Assembly (NCBI GenBank): GCA_964357385.1
Contig: CAYHKW010000033.1
Location: forward strand, 1-10,754
Reading direction: 5' to 3'
Length of the DNA stretch: 10,754 nucleotides
Origin: JAHFJA01 sp964357385
GTDB taxonomy: Bacteria; Patescibacteriota; Patescibacteriia; JACQRZ01
Shown: positions 1-5,470 of the stretch, piece by piece
Layout of the letters: each line of letters begins with the position of its first letter
Position numbering within the stretch: position 1 is the first letter of the stretch
Translations under genes and position numbers: made by a program
Notes under the pieces: generated by a model
The model's database searches: none
The model's input: only the letters and a program-made list of their open reading frames with translations
What the model was told of the DNA's origin: nothing

Positions 1-14
1 AAATATCTACCATC

Positions 15-43
15 ACCATAGCACATTTTTGGTTTTTTGTCAA
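15..43 (-). promoter_or_regulatory. Sigma-70-type promoter reading out of the left edge
   Basis: On the minus strand a perfect -35 box TTGACA (38-43) is followed by a 17-base spacer and the -10 box TATGGT (15-20). The predicted start lies about 7 bases further on, so the transcript belongs to a gene left of the window. Its -35 box starts the same TTGACAAAA string seen in the promoters at 2347 and 9933. Confidence 0.6.
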
Positions 44-60
44 TAGGACGGTGCATTATC

Positions 61-159
61 CTATGTTCCGGGTAGTACCAGATAGATACCAAAAAAGGTG
101 GCAAATAATGCAATGATGATGCCGCCAACGATTAATATTATTTTAGGGATATTCTCAAT
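61..159 (-). CDS. Possible tiny one-membrane-segment peptide, no standard start codon
   Basis: Directly after the Nudix gene stop, the minus strand keeps an open frame of 32 codons ending in TAG at 61-63. It encodes a textbook membrane segment, IENIPKIILIVGGIIIALFA, then an aromatic stretch ending in LVLPGT. No ATG, GTG or TTG opens this frame. The first codon after the upstream in-frame stop that could serve is ATT (157-159). An ATG at 162-164 overlaps the Nudix stop (TAATG) but is out of frame and stops after eight codons. One missing base between that ATG and the ATT would join them into a 34-residue peptide coupled to the Nudix gene. It may be a real small protein with a rare ATT start, a gene broken by a one-base deletion or read error, or chance. 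The clean hydrophobic run favours a real or recently broken gene, but support is thin. Confidence 0.3.
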   Translation of the reverse strand: MENIPKIILIVGGIIIALFATFFGIYLVLPGT

Positions 160-163
160 ACCA

Positions 164-718
164 TTATACTATATCTATTTTCTTTAATTCACTCAACACA
201 AATCCAAAATCCTTGAGTCCTTTGGTCCAGAGATGCTTTTCTGTTTGGAATGCATTGAGTATCTCGTCCTCAGACATCCATTTCACTTCTTGTACTTCGT
301 GGTCTTGAAACCGCAGATGACGAATATCCAGTGAGCCGTTATAAAAAAAGAGATAGTCAAACCGCTTGTCATCACCCTTATCATTTTTGAAAATTGGCCC
401 CGCTATAAGATCAGCAAAATTCACACCCAACCCAATCTCCTCCTTCAACTCTGAAACGGCAGTTTGCTCGACTGTTTCGCCTGTTTTTACATGTCCACCA
501 AAATGAGTATCCCAACTGTTCGGATAGAGATCTTTTGTTTTTGACCTCAGGTGTACCAAAAAATAATAATGGCCGTCTTTTTTATAGAAACAATATATAG
601 GAACATTACGATGCCACAAATCAAGAGCATGTGCGTCGGAACGAAGCCGTACCTCACCCGTCAGATTATTCTCCTCGTCAACAATATCAAAATATTCTTG
701 TATCGCAGGTTGATTCAT
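164..718 (-). CDS. Nudix hydrolase, isopentenyl-diphosphate-isomerase-like (YfcD-type)
   Basis: A 184-residue Nudix-fold protein, a family that removes or rearranges diphosphate-linked groups with metal held by the Nudix box. The box runs from G75 to L97: GHVKTGE, seven residues, then SELKEEIGL. All metal-binding glutamates are present, but the usual Arg before the first Glu of REUXEE is Ser (S89). The opening (EYFDIVDEENNLTGEV) and the WHRNVPIYCF stretch resemble the IPP-isomerase-like branch (E. coli YfcD group), in which true isomerase activity is usually absent or unproven. The substrate is therefore open. ATG start at 716-718, 15 bases after the stop of the upstream membrane protein and probably co-transcribed; no SD is visible. 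A second Nudix gene at 6551-7012 is of a different type. Confidence 0.85.
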   Translation of the reverse strand: MNQPAIQEYFDIVDEENNLTGEVRLRSDAHALDLWHRNVPIYCFYKKDGHYYFLVHLRSKTKDLYPNSWDTHFGGHVKTGETVEQTAVSELKEEIGLGVNFADLIAGPIFKNDKGDDKRFDYLFFYNGSLDIRHLRFQDHEVQEVKWMSEDEILNAFQTEKHLWTKGLKDFGFVLSELKKIDIV

Positions 719-733
719 TGGCTCATTAAAGCA

Positions 734-1120
734 TTACTGTGTTTTTTGTTCAATAGGCGGTGTTTTGGCTTGGGGCGTATTTTGTCCTAAATTGATTGAC
801 GCAACCTCAACAATCTTATTATCACGAGGGTTATATAAAATCGCTTTTTTAGTCGACGCATATACCAGCACCTTATCTCCTACTGTTGCCTGATTAAAGA
901 ATGGCTGATCTTTTAATTTTTCCTTATCAGCAACCGTCATAATGGTAGGTTTTTCGTTATCAGGAAGGACAATCAACTGGGCAACTTTCTTTACCAATGC
1001 TGCCACTTGAGCCTCTTCCTGCTGGTGTGAATTCTTTTTAAGTAAATCGAGTTGATAATAAAAATATGCAGCAGAACCAACTGATATAAATACAACCAGA
1101 GAAATAATAACACCAAACAC
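734..1120 (-). CDS. One-membrane-segment conserved protein typical of Patescibacteria
   Basis: A 128-residue protein with one membrane segment near its start (about residues 2-22, ISLVVFISVGSAAYFYY), a charged, probably helical stretch (25-50) and a compact C-terminal domain. The C-domain contains LPDNEKPTIMTVADKEKLKD, GDKVLVYASTKKAILY and NKIVEV. I recognise this pattern from many uncharacterised proteins of Candidate Phyla Radiation genomes, where it lies outside or beside the membrane; no function is known to me. The tail is Pro/Gln/Thr-rich. The start is uncertain: GTG at 1118-1120 is the only usable codon in frame, the frame stays open 15 codons further to a TGA, and this extension encodes GRHK just before the membrane segment, as positive-inside topology would want. 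No clear SD is present. It lies 15 bases upstream of the Nudix gene. Confidence 0.75.
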   Translation of the reverse strand: MFGVIISLVVFISVGSAAYFYYQLDLLKKNSHQQEEAQVAALVKKVAQLIVLPDNEKPTIMTVADKEKLKDQPFFNQATVGDKVLVYASTKKAILYNPRDNKIVEVASINLGQNTPQAKTPPIEQKTQ

Positions 1121-1184
1121 CTTGTGCCGCCCACACGAAGAATCATAGGCATTAGTGCCATATATTCATTTGGTTAATCATTTG

Positions 1185-1193
1185 ATCATACCA
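1185..1193 (-). promoter_or_regulatory. Possible extended -10 promoter for the 734-1120 gene
   Basis: On the minus strand TGG is followed by TATGAT (1185-1190), an extended -10 element with five of six consensus bases. No good -35 box lies 16-18 bases upstream. It would give a leader of about 58 bases before the GTG at 1120. Confidence 0.35.
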
Positions 1194-1258
1194 ACACCGC
1201 CCATACTGATTGATTAAACAATCGTATAGTTTACAAAAAAAGCATCGTTAATATCATC

Positions 1259-1299
1259 AATGAACAACCCCGTAGCTTGCTGCGGGGTTGTTCATTTTA
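1259..1299 (-). terminator. Long GC-rich hairpin, second of two tandem terminators
   Basis: ATGAACAACCCCG (1260-1272) pairs perfectly with CGGGGTTGTTCAT (1283-1295), and the stem can extend inward by three or four pairs. On the minus strand the next T run is about 20 bases away; on the plus strand TTTT follows directly (1295-1299), so it may act both ways. With no plus-strand gene nearby, it most simply backs up the terminator at 1313-1340. Confidence 0.6.
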
Positions 1300-1312
1300 A
1301 AACACTCGCGCA

Positions 1313-1340
1313 AGAAAAAAGCCGATCAGATGAACGGCTT
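1313..1340 (-). terminator. Rho-independent terminator after the MOSC/93-residue unit
   Basis: On the minus strand AAGCCG (1335-1340) pairs with CGGCTT (1319-1324) across a 10-base loop and runs into six Ts (1315-1320). It begins four bases after the stop of the 93-residue gene. Confidence 0.8.
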
Positions 1341-1344
1341 ATTG

Positions 1345-1626
1345 TTATTCCATAGAGCGATTGTGCTCATTTAACTCTTCCAGGGTATATATCCTTGATA
1401 TCCAAAGACATACCTGTATAAAATGAATACCACTAAAAATAGTACCCTCCGTTCTTCCTGCTTCTACCAACACTCCTATTCTGTCTATAAGCCCCAGACA
1501 ATGATTCAGAGCATCATGAAGCGAGCGGAGCATTTTTCCACAAGGATATTCTACGGATATAGCTCCTTGCCCCTTTAGTTTATCTCGGTATATTTCAAGC
1601 GTGCTAATAATTTTCTCCGTATTCAT
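1345..1626 (-). CDS. Small conserved-looking protein coupled to the MOSC gene
   Basis: A 93-residue protein that I do not recognise. It is mostly helix-forming, with no signal peptide or long membrane segment; the stretch TIFSGIHFIQVCLWISRIY (about 62-80) is hydrophobic and could be a buried helix. It has three cysteines (C29, C43 and C73). Its ATG (1624-1626) overlaps the MOSC stop as ATGA, and AGGAGG (1633-1638) sits six bases upstream inside the MOSC gene. It is therefore certainly expressed as the second gene of that unit and probably coupled in translation, which suggests related roles. A strong terminator follows its stop. It was chosen as real over other frames because of the SD, the ATGA overlap and the terminator spacing. 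Confidence 0.75.
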   Translation of the reverse strand: MNTEKIISTLEIYRDKLKGQGAISVEYPCGKMLRSLHDALNHCLGLIDRIGVLVEAGRTEGTIFSGIHFIQVCLWISRIYTLEELNEHNRSME

Positions 1627-2276
1627 CGAGTACCTCCTGCTATTGCCGTATATATTCGTTGTTGGGGAATTTTTGCAATGACCGTATCACCTTTTCGAAT
1701 AAATCCCGTTGTATACACGATACCTACTACACCACGAAGACCCATTGCTGCTTTTACGAACGTACCTGCTACCTTGCCGAGCTCAGCGAAATCTTTTTCA
1801 ATCTCTTTGCCTGGCTCAATACAAGGGCCATTTTCTTCCATAATGAGAAGTACCGCAGTTTCCAAAGCCTTCGCTCCACGAGTAAAAAACAGTTTGGTGC
1901 CAGGAGGCAACAGGCTAAAGTGAGGTATCCCCTTTACTACGATATTTTCTCCTAAAGCACCGTAACGAATATCTCTTGGTAGCTCCATCTTTAACTTGAT
2001 CTGTTCATATTCCTCAACAGAAACAGCAGAAAATTGCCGAATATTTGCCACTTCAGTGCCTTTGCCAAAATCCATCTCCAAAAGATCGTGTTCACGAGCA
2101 TCGAGCAAGCGTTTGCCACCATGGACATCCCACTTGATACCTTCATTACAGATCACCTGTATTTTTTCAACTTCGACTGAACCCTTCTTTGTAAAATCAC
2201 CTGAAACCAATACCGCTTCAACCTTACCGCGCAATGTCTGCGGGCCTATGATCGATGAAATATGTTCTTGATCCAA
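1623..2276 (-). CDS. MOSC-domain protein
   Basis: A 217-residue MOSC-domain protein (named after the C-terminal part of Moco sulfurase). The family is thought to carry or transfer sulfur through a conserved Cys. Visible marks in order are VHGGKRLL (51-58, the family's HGG region), GALGENIVVKGI (106-117), the putative sulfur-binding Cys in ENGPC (C152), and the closing strand RGVVGIVYTTGFIRKGD (181-197). Its length matches stand-alone MOSC proteins such as YiiM/YuaD. The start is TTG (2274-2276), supported by a consensus AGGAGG seven bases upstream and by a promoter further up. No molybdenum-cofactor gene is visible nearby, so the acceptor is unknown. The next gene overlaps by four bases. Confidence 0.85.
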   Translation of the reverse strand: MDQEHISSIIGPQTLRGKVEAVLVSGDFTKKGSVEVEKIQVICNEGIKWDVHGGKRLLDAREHDLLEMDFGKGTEVANIRQFSAVSVEEYEQIKLKMELPRDIRYGALGENIVVKGIPHFSLLPPGTKLFFTRGAKALETAVLLIMEENGPCIEPGKEIEKDFAELGKVAGTFVKAAMGLRGVVGIVYTTGFIRKGDTVIAKIPQQRIYTAIAGGTR

Positions 2277-2283
2277 CTTCCTG

Positions 2284-2289
2284 CCTCCT
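2284..2289 (-). promoter_or_regulatory. Consensus SD site fixing a TTG start
   Basis: AGGAGG lies seven bases before the TTG at 2274-2276 of the MOSC gene. No ATG or GTG in the same frame has such a site, so the rare start is well supported. Confidence 0.8.
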
Positions 2290-2322
2290 ATAAAGAACTA
2301 AATATATTCTAAAGAATAAGGA

Positions 2323-2352
2323 AATATAACCATGGCAAACGACTTTTGTCAA
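2323..2352 (-). promoter_or_regulatory. Strong sigma-70-type promoter of the MOSC unit
   Basis: TTGACA (2347-2352) and TTATAT (2324-2329) are 17 bases apart on the minus strand; TATATT at 2323-2328 gives an 18-base alternative. An inverted repeat ATTCT-AA-AGAAT (2306-2317) lies around the expected transcription start and could be a weak operator. The -35 box starts only three bases past the T run of the preceding terminator. Confidence 0.65.
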
Positions 2353-2355
2353 TGT

Positions 2356-2389
2356 AAAAAACTTAAAGACTTCTCGTTGAAGAAGCCTT
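2356..2389 (-). terminator. Strand-specific terminator after the DUF4342 gene
   Basis: In minus-strand RNA AAGGCUUCU (2381-2389) pairs with AGAAGUCUU (2366-2374) over nine pairs including one G-U, with a six-base loop. Six Ts follow at 2356-2361 after a short UAAG gap. On the plus strand the G-U pair becomes an A-C mismatch, so it works best for minus transcripts. Confidence 0.65.
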
Positions 2390-2446
2390 CGCAACTAAAC
2401 TTAGGGCATGATCTCCCACACTTCTTGAGGATCTTTTACAATCAAA

Positions 2447-2683
2447 CTATCTCTTCTCAACAACAATAGTGCAATTAGTCACCAGTGCCGCAATGGTACC
2501 AACGGCCGCAAGGGCAGGTGCAAGCACTGCACCGATTGCTCCGATAGTAAGCGGTATTTCTATAAGGGTCTTACCTTCCTCATTCTTAATGATAATGCGG
2601 CGAACATTGCCTTCGTGGATGAGTTGTTTTACCTTAGCAAGCAGTCCATCTCCATTGATTTTGAACTCCTCTTTTTTAGGCAT
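2447..2683 (-). CDS. DUF4342-domain protein
   Basis: A 78-residue DUF4342 protein of unknown function. The family reads as a short N-terminal helix plus strand (GDGLLAKVKQLIHEGNVRRI, then IIIKNEEGKTLIEIPLTIG), followed by a hydrophobic, glycine/alanine-rich hairpin (IGAIGAVLAPALAAVGTIAALV, about 47-68) and a closing strand CTIVVEKR. The whole domain is present, and essentially nothing else. The hydrophobic stretch may sit in or on the membrane. ATG start at 2681-2683 with no SD. It stands alone between two terminators, so it is a single-gene unit. The family is, from memory, common in Firmicutes and Candidate Phyla Radiation genomes. Confidence 0.85.
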   Translation of the reverse strand: MPKKEEFKINGDGLLAKVKQLIHEGNVRRIIIKNEEGKTLIEIPLTIGAIGAVLAPALAAVGTIAALVTNCTIVVEKR

Positions 2684-2718
2684 ATTGATTATGATAAAAG
2701 TCGAATACTATTGATACT

Positions 2719-2747
2719 ATCCTAGCAAATAGAGATATTGGAAGCAA
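2719..2747 (-). promoter_or_regulatory. Possible promoter of the DUF4342 gene
   Basis: TTGCTT (2742-2747) and TAGGAT (2719-2724) are 17 bases apart on the minus strand, just after the upstream terminator. Both boxes are only partial matches (3/6 and 4/6). Just downstream, ATAGTAT occurs twice in a row (2705-2711 and 2714-2720). Confidence 0.4.
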
Positions 2748-2755
2748 TGATAAAT

Positions 2756-2778
2756 AAAAAAGCCGTCAATTAAACGGC
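2756..2778 (-). terminator. Rho-independent terminator after the methyltransferase gene
   Basis: On the minus strand GCCGT (2774-2778) pairs with ACGGC (2762-2766) around a seven-base loop, followed by six Ts (2756-2761). It begins eight bases after the methyltransferase stop and resembles the terminator at 1313-1340. Confidence 0.75.
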
Positions 2779-2786
2779 ATGATCCT

Positions 2787-3401
2787 TCACTTTTGTGCCA
2801 CGACCTGGATCCAATTCTTTTTCCCCGATACGGTGATGGTTTCATATATCACCTCTAGACCTGCATTTGACAAATACCCCCTCAATTCATCCATCGTGAA
2901 GTAGCTAAAAAAACGTTCATACTCATAACCGTAATCATTCTCTGTTGCAATTTCCTCTTCCTTGTCTCCTGGTCGCGTTTCTTTGACGGCGACATACAGA
3001 TAGCCTCCCTGCTTCAACACTGTCAAGAGATTTTCTAAAATCGCATTAATATCCTTTTTGGCAACATGCAACAGTACTGCTTGAGCAAACACTGCATCAA
3101 ATGATTTCTCAAATCCCAACGGTTCATGGACGTCTTTTACAAAAAATATCCCCTCAAGAAGATGCTCTGATGATATCTTCACCATTTCTTCAGAAAAATC
3201 AATCCCGACTACACCAAATCCCCTATCAGCAAAGTATTTTGATTTATGACCAGCGCCGCATCCAACATCCAGAATTGAGTTGCCCTTCTGCAAGAAAGAA
3301 AGGAATTTGTCAGTTCCTTCAATCCACCAAACATCCGATTCATGATCCTTTGCCCAGTCCTTCGCAATCCGATTATATGTTTCCTTTGTCGTGTCTTTCA
3401 C
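2787..3401 (-). CDS. Class I SAM-dependent methyltransferase
   Basis: A 204-residue Rossmann-fold methyltransferase that would use S-adenosylmethionine in the cytosol. The SAM-binding loop SILDVGCGAGHKSKYF (42-57) is complete. The acidic residue for the ribose is in GIDFSEEM (66-73). Motif II follows as SFDAVFAQAVLLHV (100-113), with the post-motif helix and strand ENLLTVLKQGGYLYVAV after it. The family is Methyltransf_11/25-like and gives no clue to the substrate; a small molecule is the usual guess for such short stand-alone members. The start is GTG (3399-3401), supported by AAGGAGG five bases upstream (3407-3413). It ends the long enzyme run and is followed by a terminator. It could in principle modify the product of the upstream cyclodipeptide synthase unit, but it is four genes away and nothing shows this directly. 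Confidence 0.88.
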   Translation of the reverse strand: MKDTTKETYNRIAKDWAKDHESDVWWIEGTDKFLSFLQKGNSILDVGCGAGHKSKYFADRGFGVVGIDFSEEMVKISSEHLLEGIFFVKDVHEPLGFEKSFDAVFAQAVLLHVAKKDINAILENLLTVLKQGGYLYVAVKETRPGDKEEEIATENDYGYEYERFFSYFTMDELRGYLSNAGLEVIYETITVSGKKNWIQVVAQK

Positions 3402-3477
3402 TGTGCCCTCCTTTAAGGTACGAAATATGTTTTGGCTTCATCAAGCCTAACAAGCAATTTTTCTAAAATCAAGTAGC

Positions 3478-4145
3478 TTATTTTGCTTCATTTATAACAA
3501 GCCATTTCCCCTCGCCTACCACTTCAATAGTTCCATCAACCACCTTTAATGCTGAGTTATCATCAAGAGCATATACAGGACTTTCAAGTCCGCTTACTGC
3601 TTCTTTTATTATCGTTTCATTTCGCAAATTAAAGTGCGGAGAATTCAAATGCGGTAAAAAGTAAAAAAATTCACCAAATTAAGGCAGGGAATGTTTTCTA
3701 TGCCAGAGATGTCCTCACCATACAGCCCCATCTCAATTTTTGGAGTGATGTCTTTACACATCACCATACTCCCTGCGCTTGATCCTACATACACCTTATT
3801 TTTTAACAAATCTGGCAGCATTGAAATCAGTCCCGATTTGTTAATCCATTGCATAAGGTGATACGTATTGCCCCCTTCAAAAAAGAGTACGTCAGCCTCT
3901 TCAAATTGCGGTCTCCAGATATCTTCCTCAACTGCCGAGATATCTGCAATAGCAATCGACTTAAAATGACAGTTTTTTAAATTGATCAGATCATTAATAA
4001 ACCAACTCTTGTCGCCTTGTTCGGTGTTTGAAGCCGTCGGGATAAAAACAAGCGAAATGTCTTCGGCTTTTTTGCCAACTAAATCAAATAGAGAGTTGGC
4101 GATTGATGAGTTGGTTATACCCCCAGAAGTCAGTAATAATTTCAT
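3478..4145 (-). pseudogene. Peptidase E-like S51 serine peptidase, frameshifted at a T7 run
   Basis: The first 166-codon frame (4145 down to 3645) encodes the N-terminal three quarters of an S51 peptidase, the family that removes N-terminal Asp from dipeptides. Visible are the opening MKLLLTSGG, the FFEGGNTYHL loop (89-98) and the nucleophile elbow GSSAGS with Ser123. After NLVNFF the frame runs into a premature TGA. In the -1 frame the family sequence continues without a break, YFLPHLNSPHFNLRNE ... GEGKWLVINEA, to TAA at 3478-3480. The switch falls at seven Ts (3663-3669 on the minus strand). Eight Ts would restore a protein of about 222 residues. The FLPH histidine aligns with the catalytic His157 of Salmonella/E. 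coli PepE, so the short product would lack it. Three explanations fit: a real mutation, a homopolymer sequencing error, or slippage (T-TTT-TTT fits a -1 slippery site). No SD precedes the ATG at 4143-4145. Confidence 0.8.
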
Positions 4146-4180
4146 AAAATTTTATTAAGCCGCCCATGTGCGTAACATCC

Positions 4181-5407
4181 TTAATACAAGTTCGTCTTCA
4201 AGAACTGAAGTGTCTTTTCCCAAGCATCTATTGTTTCCTGTGGAGCATAGTTCATACCGGAAGGATTGGCAAATGCGTGACCAACGCCGGGATAGATATA
4301 TATTTCGTTTTTGATGCCCAAGGTATTTAATGAAGCCTCAAATGTTTTCACCATATCAACAGGAATTGCTTGGTCTTTATCACCAAAGATACCCAATACC
4401 GGCCACTTGATCGGCGTAAGCTTTTCAACTGATGTAGCCATGCCTCCTCCGTAATATACTACGGTCGCATCAAGCTGTTCACCCGAAATTGCAAGTTCCA
4501 CCGACTGCCGTCCTCCAAAGCACCATCCCAGCGAGGCAATTTTTTGAGCCCCTTGTGCACGAAGATAGTCAACAGCCGCACGCATGTTCGCGGTGCCTGT
4601 TTCTTGTTTAAATTCTGCGGTGAGAGCTCGAGCACCATCCTGGTCTTCTGCAACGCCACCCAAAAGATCAACCGCAAGTACCAGGTACCCTTCTTTGGCC
4701 AGTGTTTGAGCAGTGTCACGGATTTCTGAACGCAAACCGCGGTTTTCATGAATCATAACAACGCCAGGATAATTGCCGGGTGCTTCAGGTCGCACAAAAT
4801 ATCCCTTTGCGCCAGCAAAATATTCAACATTATCAGTTGAGACAATCGCGACCGTATTTCCATTTTTAAGCATTTCGCTGTTTTTCTGTTCAGGTGCTAT
4901 AGCCGTCTTGTCTGTCATATACTGAGTTATCGCGCAGGCACCGACAGTAACCACAATCAACCCAATCGCTGCAATAATCATAGTATTGCGCTTCATTGGG
5001 TGGCTTTTAATGTGTCCGACCAGCGTTGTAGCACCCAAGACTAATGCGATAATAACCCAAAATCTTGGATCGCTATAATACGCAAGGAGATCAACATTTG
5101 CCCCACCAGCGTTACCCAATGAAAAAAGAGCAAGGTCAAGAAAAAATGAAAGGATAACCGTCGTCAATCCAAACAGCAAACCGCTTTTTGTAGAAGCGGA
5201 AATGGCGCGATTTTTGAAATACCAAAAGGCAAAAAGAACAGAAAGCACTGTTGCCGCGCCCATTCCCACACACCAAAACGAATCAGAGACCGTATTTAAC
5301 GAAGCCATGTCTTGCTGTGAGAGTACTCCCGCAAGAATCCCTACTACAAATGTTGCCGCATATAATACGAACGAGATCCCGAGCGCACGCTTGAATAGAT
5401 AGATCAT
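4181..5407 (-). CDS. Membrane protein fused to a dienelactone hydrolase domain
   Basis: A 408-residue two-part protein. Residues 1-165 hold about five membrane segments (9-29, 44-64, 77-97, 116-133 and 142-162). Residues 185-408 are a complete dienelactone hydrolase (DLH), an alpha/beta-hydrolase with a Cys nucleophile. Catalytic residues are visible: E221 in HENRG, C296 in GWCFGG, D345 in GDKDQAIP and H377 in GVGHAF. Ordinary DLH proteins are about 230-290 residues, so the membrane half is an addition. From Met138 the sequence MKRNTMIIAAIGLIVVTVGA-C looks like a lipoprotein signal ending in a lipobox-like VGAC. An internal start at 4994-4996 could therefore give an anchored DLH alone, or the fusion may have arisen from such a gene. 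The hydrolase probably faces outward. The ATG at 5405-5407 has no SD. The substrate is unknown; DLH relatives cleave cyclic or simple esters. Confidence 0.85.
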   Translation of the reverse strand: MIYLFKRALGISFVLYAATFVVGILAGVLSQQDMASLNTVSDSFWCVGMGAATVLSVLFAFWYFKNRAISASTKSGLLFGLTTVILSFFLDLALFSLGNAGGANVDLLAYYSDPRFWVIIALVLGATTLVGHIKSHPMKRNTMIIAAIGLIVVTVGACAITQYMTDKTAIAPEQKNSEMLKNGNTVAIVSTDNVEYFAGAKGYFVRPEAPGNYPGVVMIHENRGLRSEIRDTAQTLAKEGYLVLAVDLLGGVAEDQDGARALTAEFKQETGTANMRAAVDYLRAQGAQKIASLGWCFGGRQSVELAISGEQLDATVVYYGGGMATSVEKLTPIKWPVLGIFGDKDQAIPVDMVKTFEASLNTLGIKNEIYIYPGVGHAFANPSGMNYAPQETIDAWEKTLQFLKTNLY

Positions 5408-5408
5408 A

Positions 5409-5437
5409 AATTATAAAAAAAGAAAGTTTTTATAATT
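5409..5437 (-). repeat. Perfect 11-base AT-only inverted repeat before the DLH gene
   Basis: AATTATAAAAA (5409-5419) is the exact reverse complement of TTTTTATAATT (5427-5437), with seven bases between. It begins just upstream of the ATG (5405-5407) and reaches the predicted -10 box, so it could be an operator or an RNA hairpin hiding the start. As a terminator for the upstream gene it would be poor, because the stem has no G or C. Confidence 0.55.
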
Positions 5438-5464
5438 ATATGATTTTCCTCTATGGTTGTGCAA
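5435..5464 (-). promoter_or_regulatory. Probable promoter of the membrane-DLH gene
   Basis: A perfect -10 box TATAAT (5435-5440) lies 18 bases downstream of TTGCAC (5459-5464) on the minus strand. It sits in the 63-base gap after the beta-lactamase gene and would give a leader of about 20 bases. Confidence 0.5.
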
Positions 5465-5470
5465 GTGGGG

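Noticed and set aside
2705..2720. Direct repeat ATACTAT-TG-ATACTAT in the DUF4342 leader
   Set aside because: Two copies of a 7-base AT-rich word are easily due to chance; noted only with the promoter.
3434..3447. Short hairpin GGCTT-CATC-AAGCC between peptidase E and methyltransferase genes
   Set aside because: Only five pairs and no T run on either side, so I do not call it a terminator.
3101..3466. Plus-strand 121-codon open frame
   Set aside because: It lies antisense to the clear methyltransferase gene, its translation shows no fold or motif, and it has no SD.
4459..4749. Minus-strand 96-codon frame inside the DLH gene
   Set aside because: It is a shifted frame within the DLH domain, whose catalytic motifs are all in the main frame.
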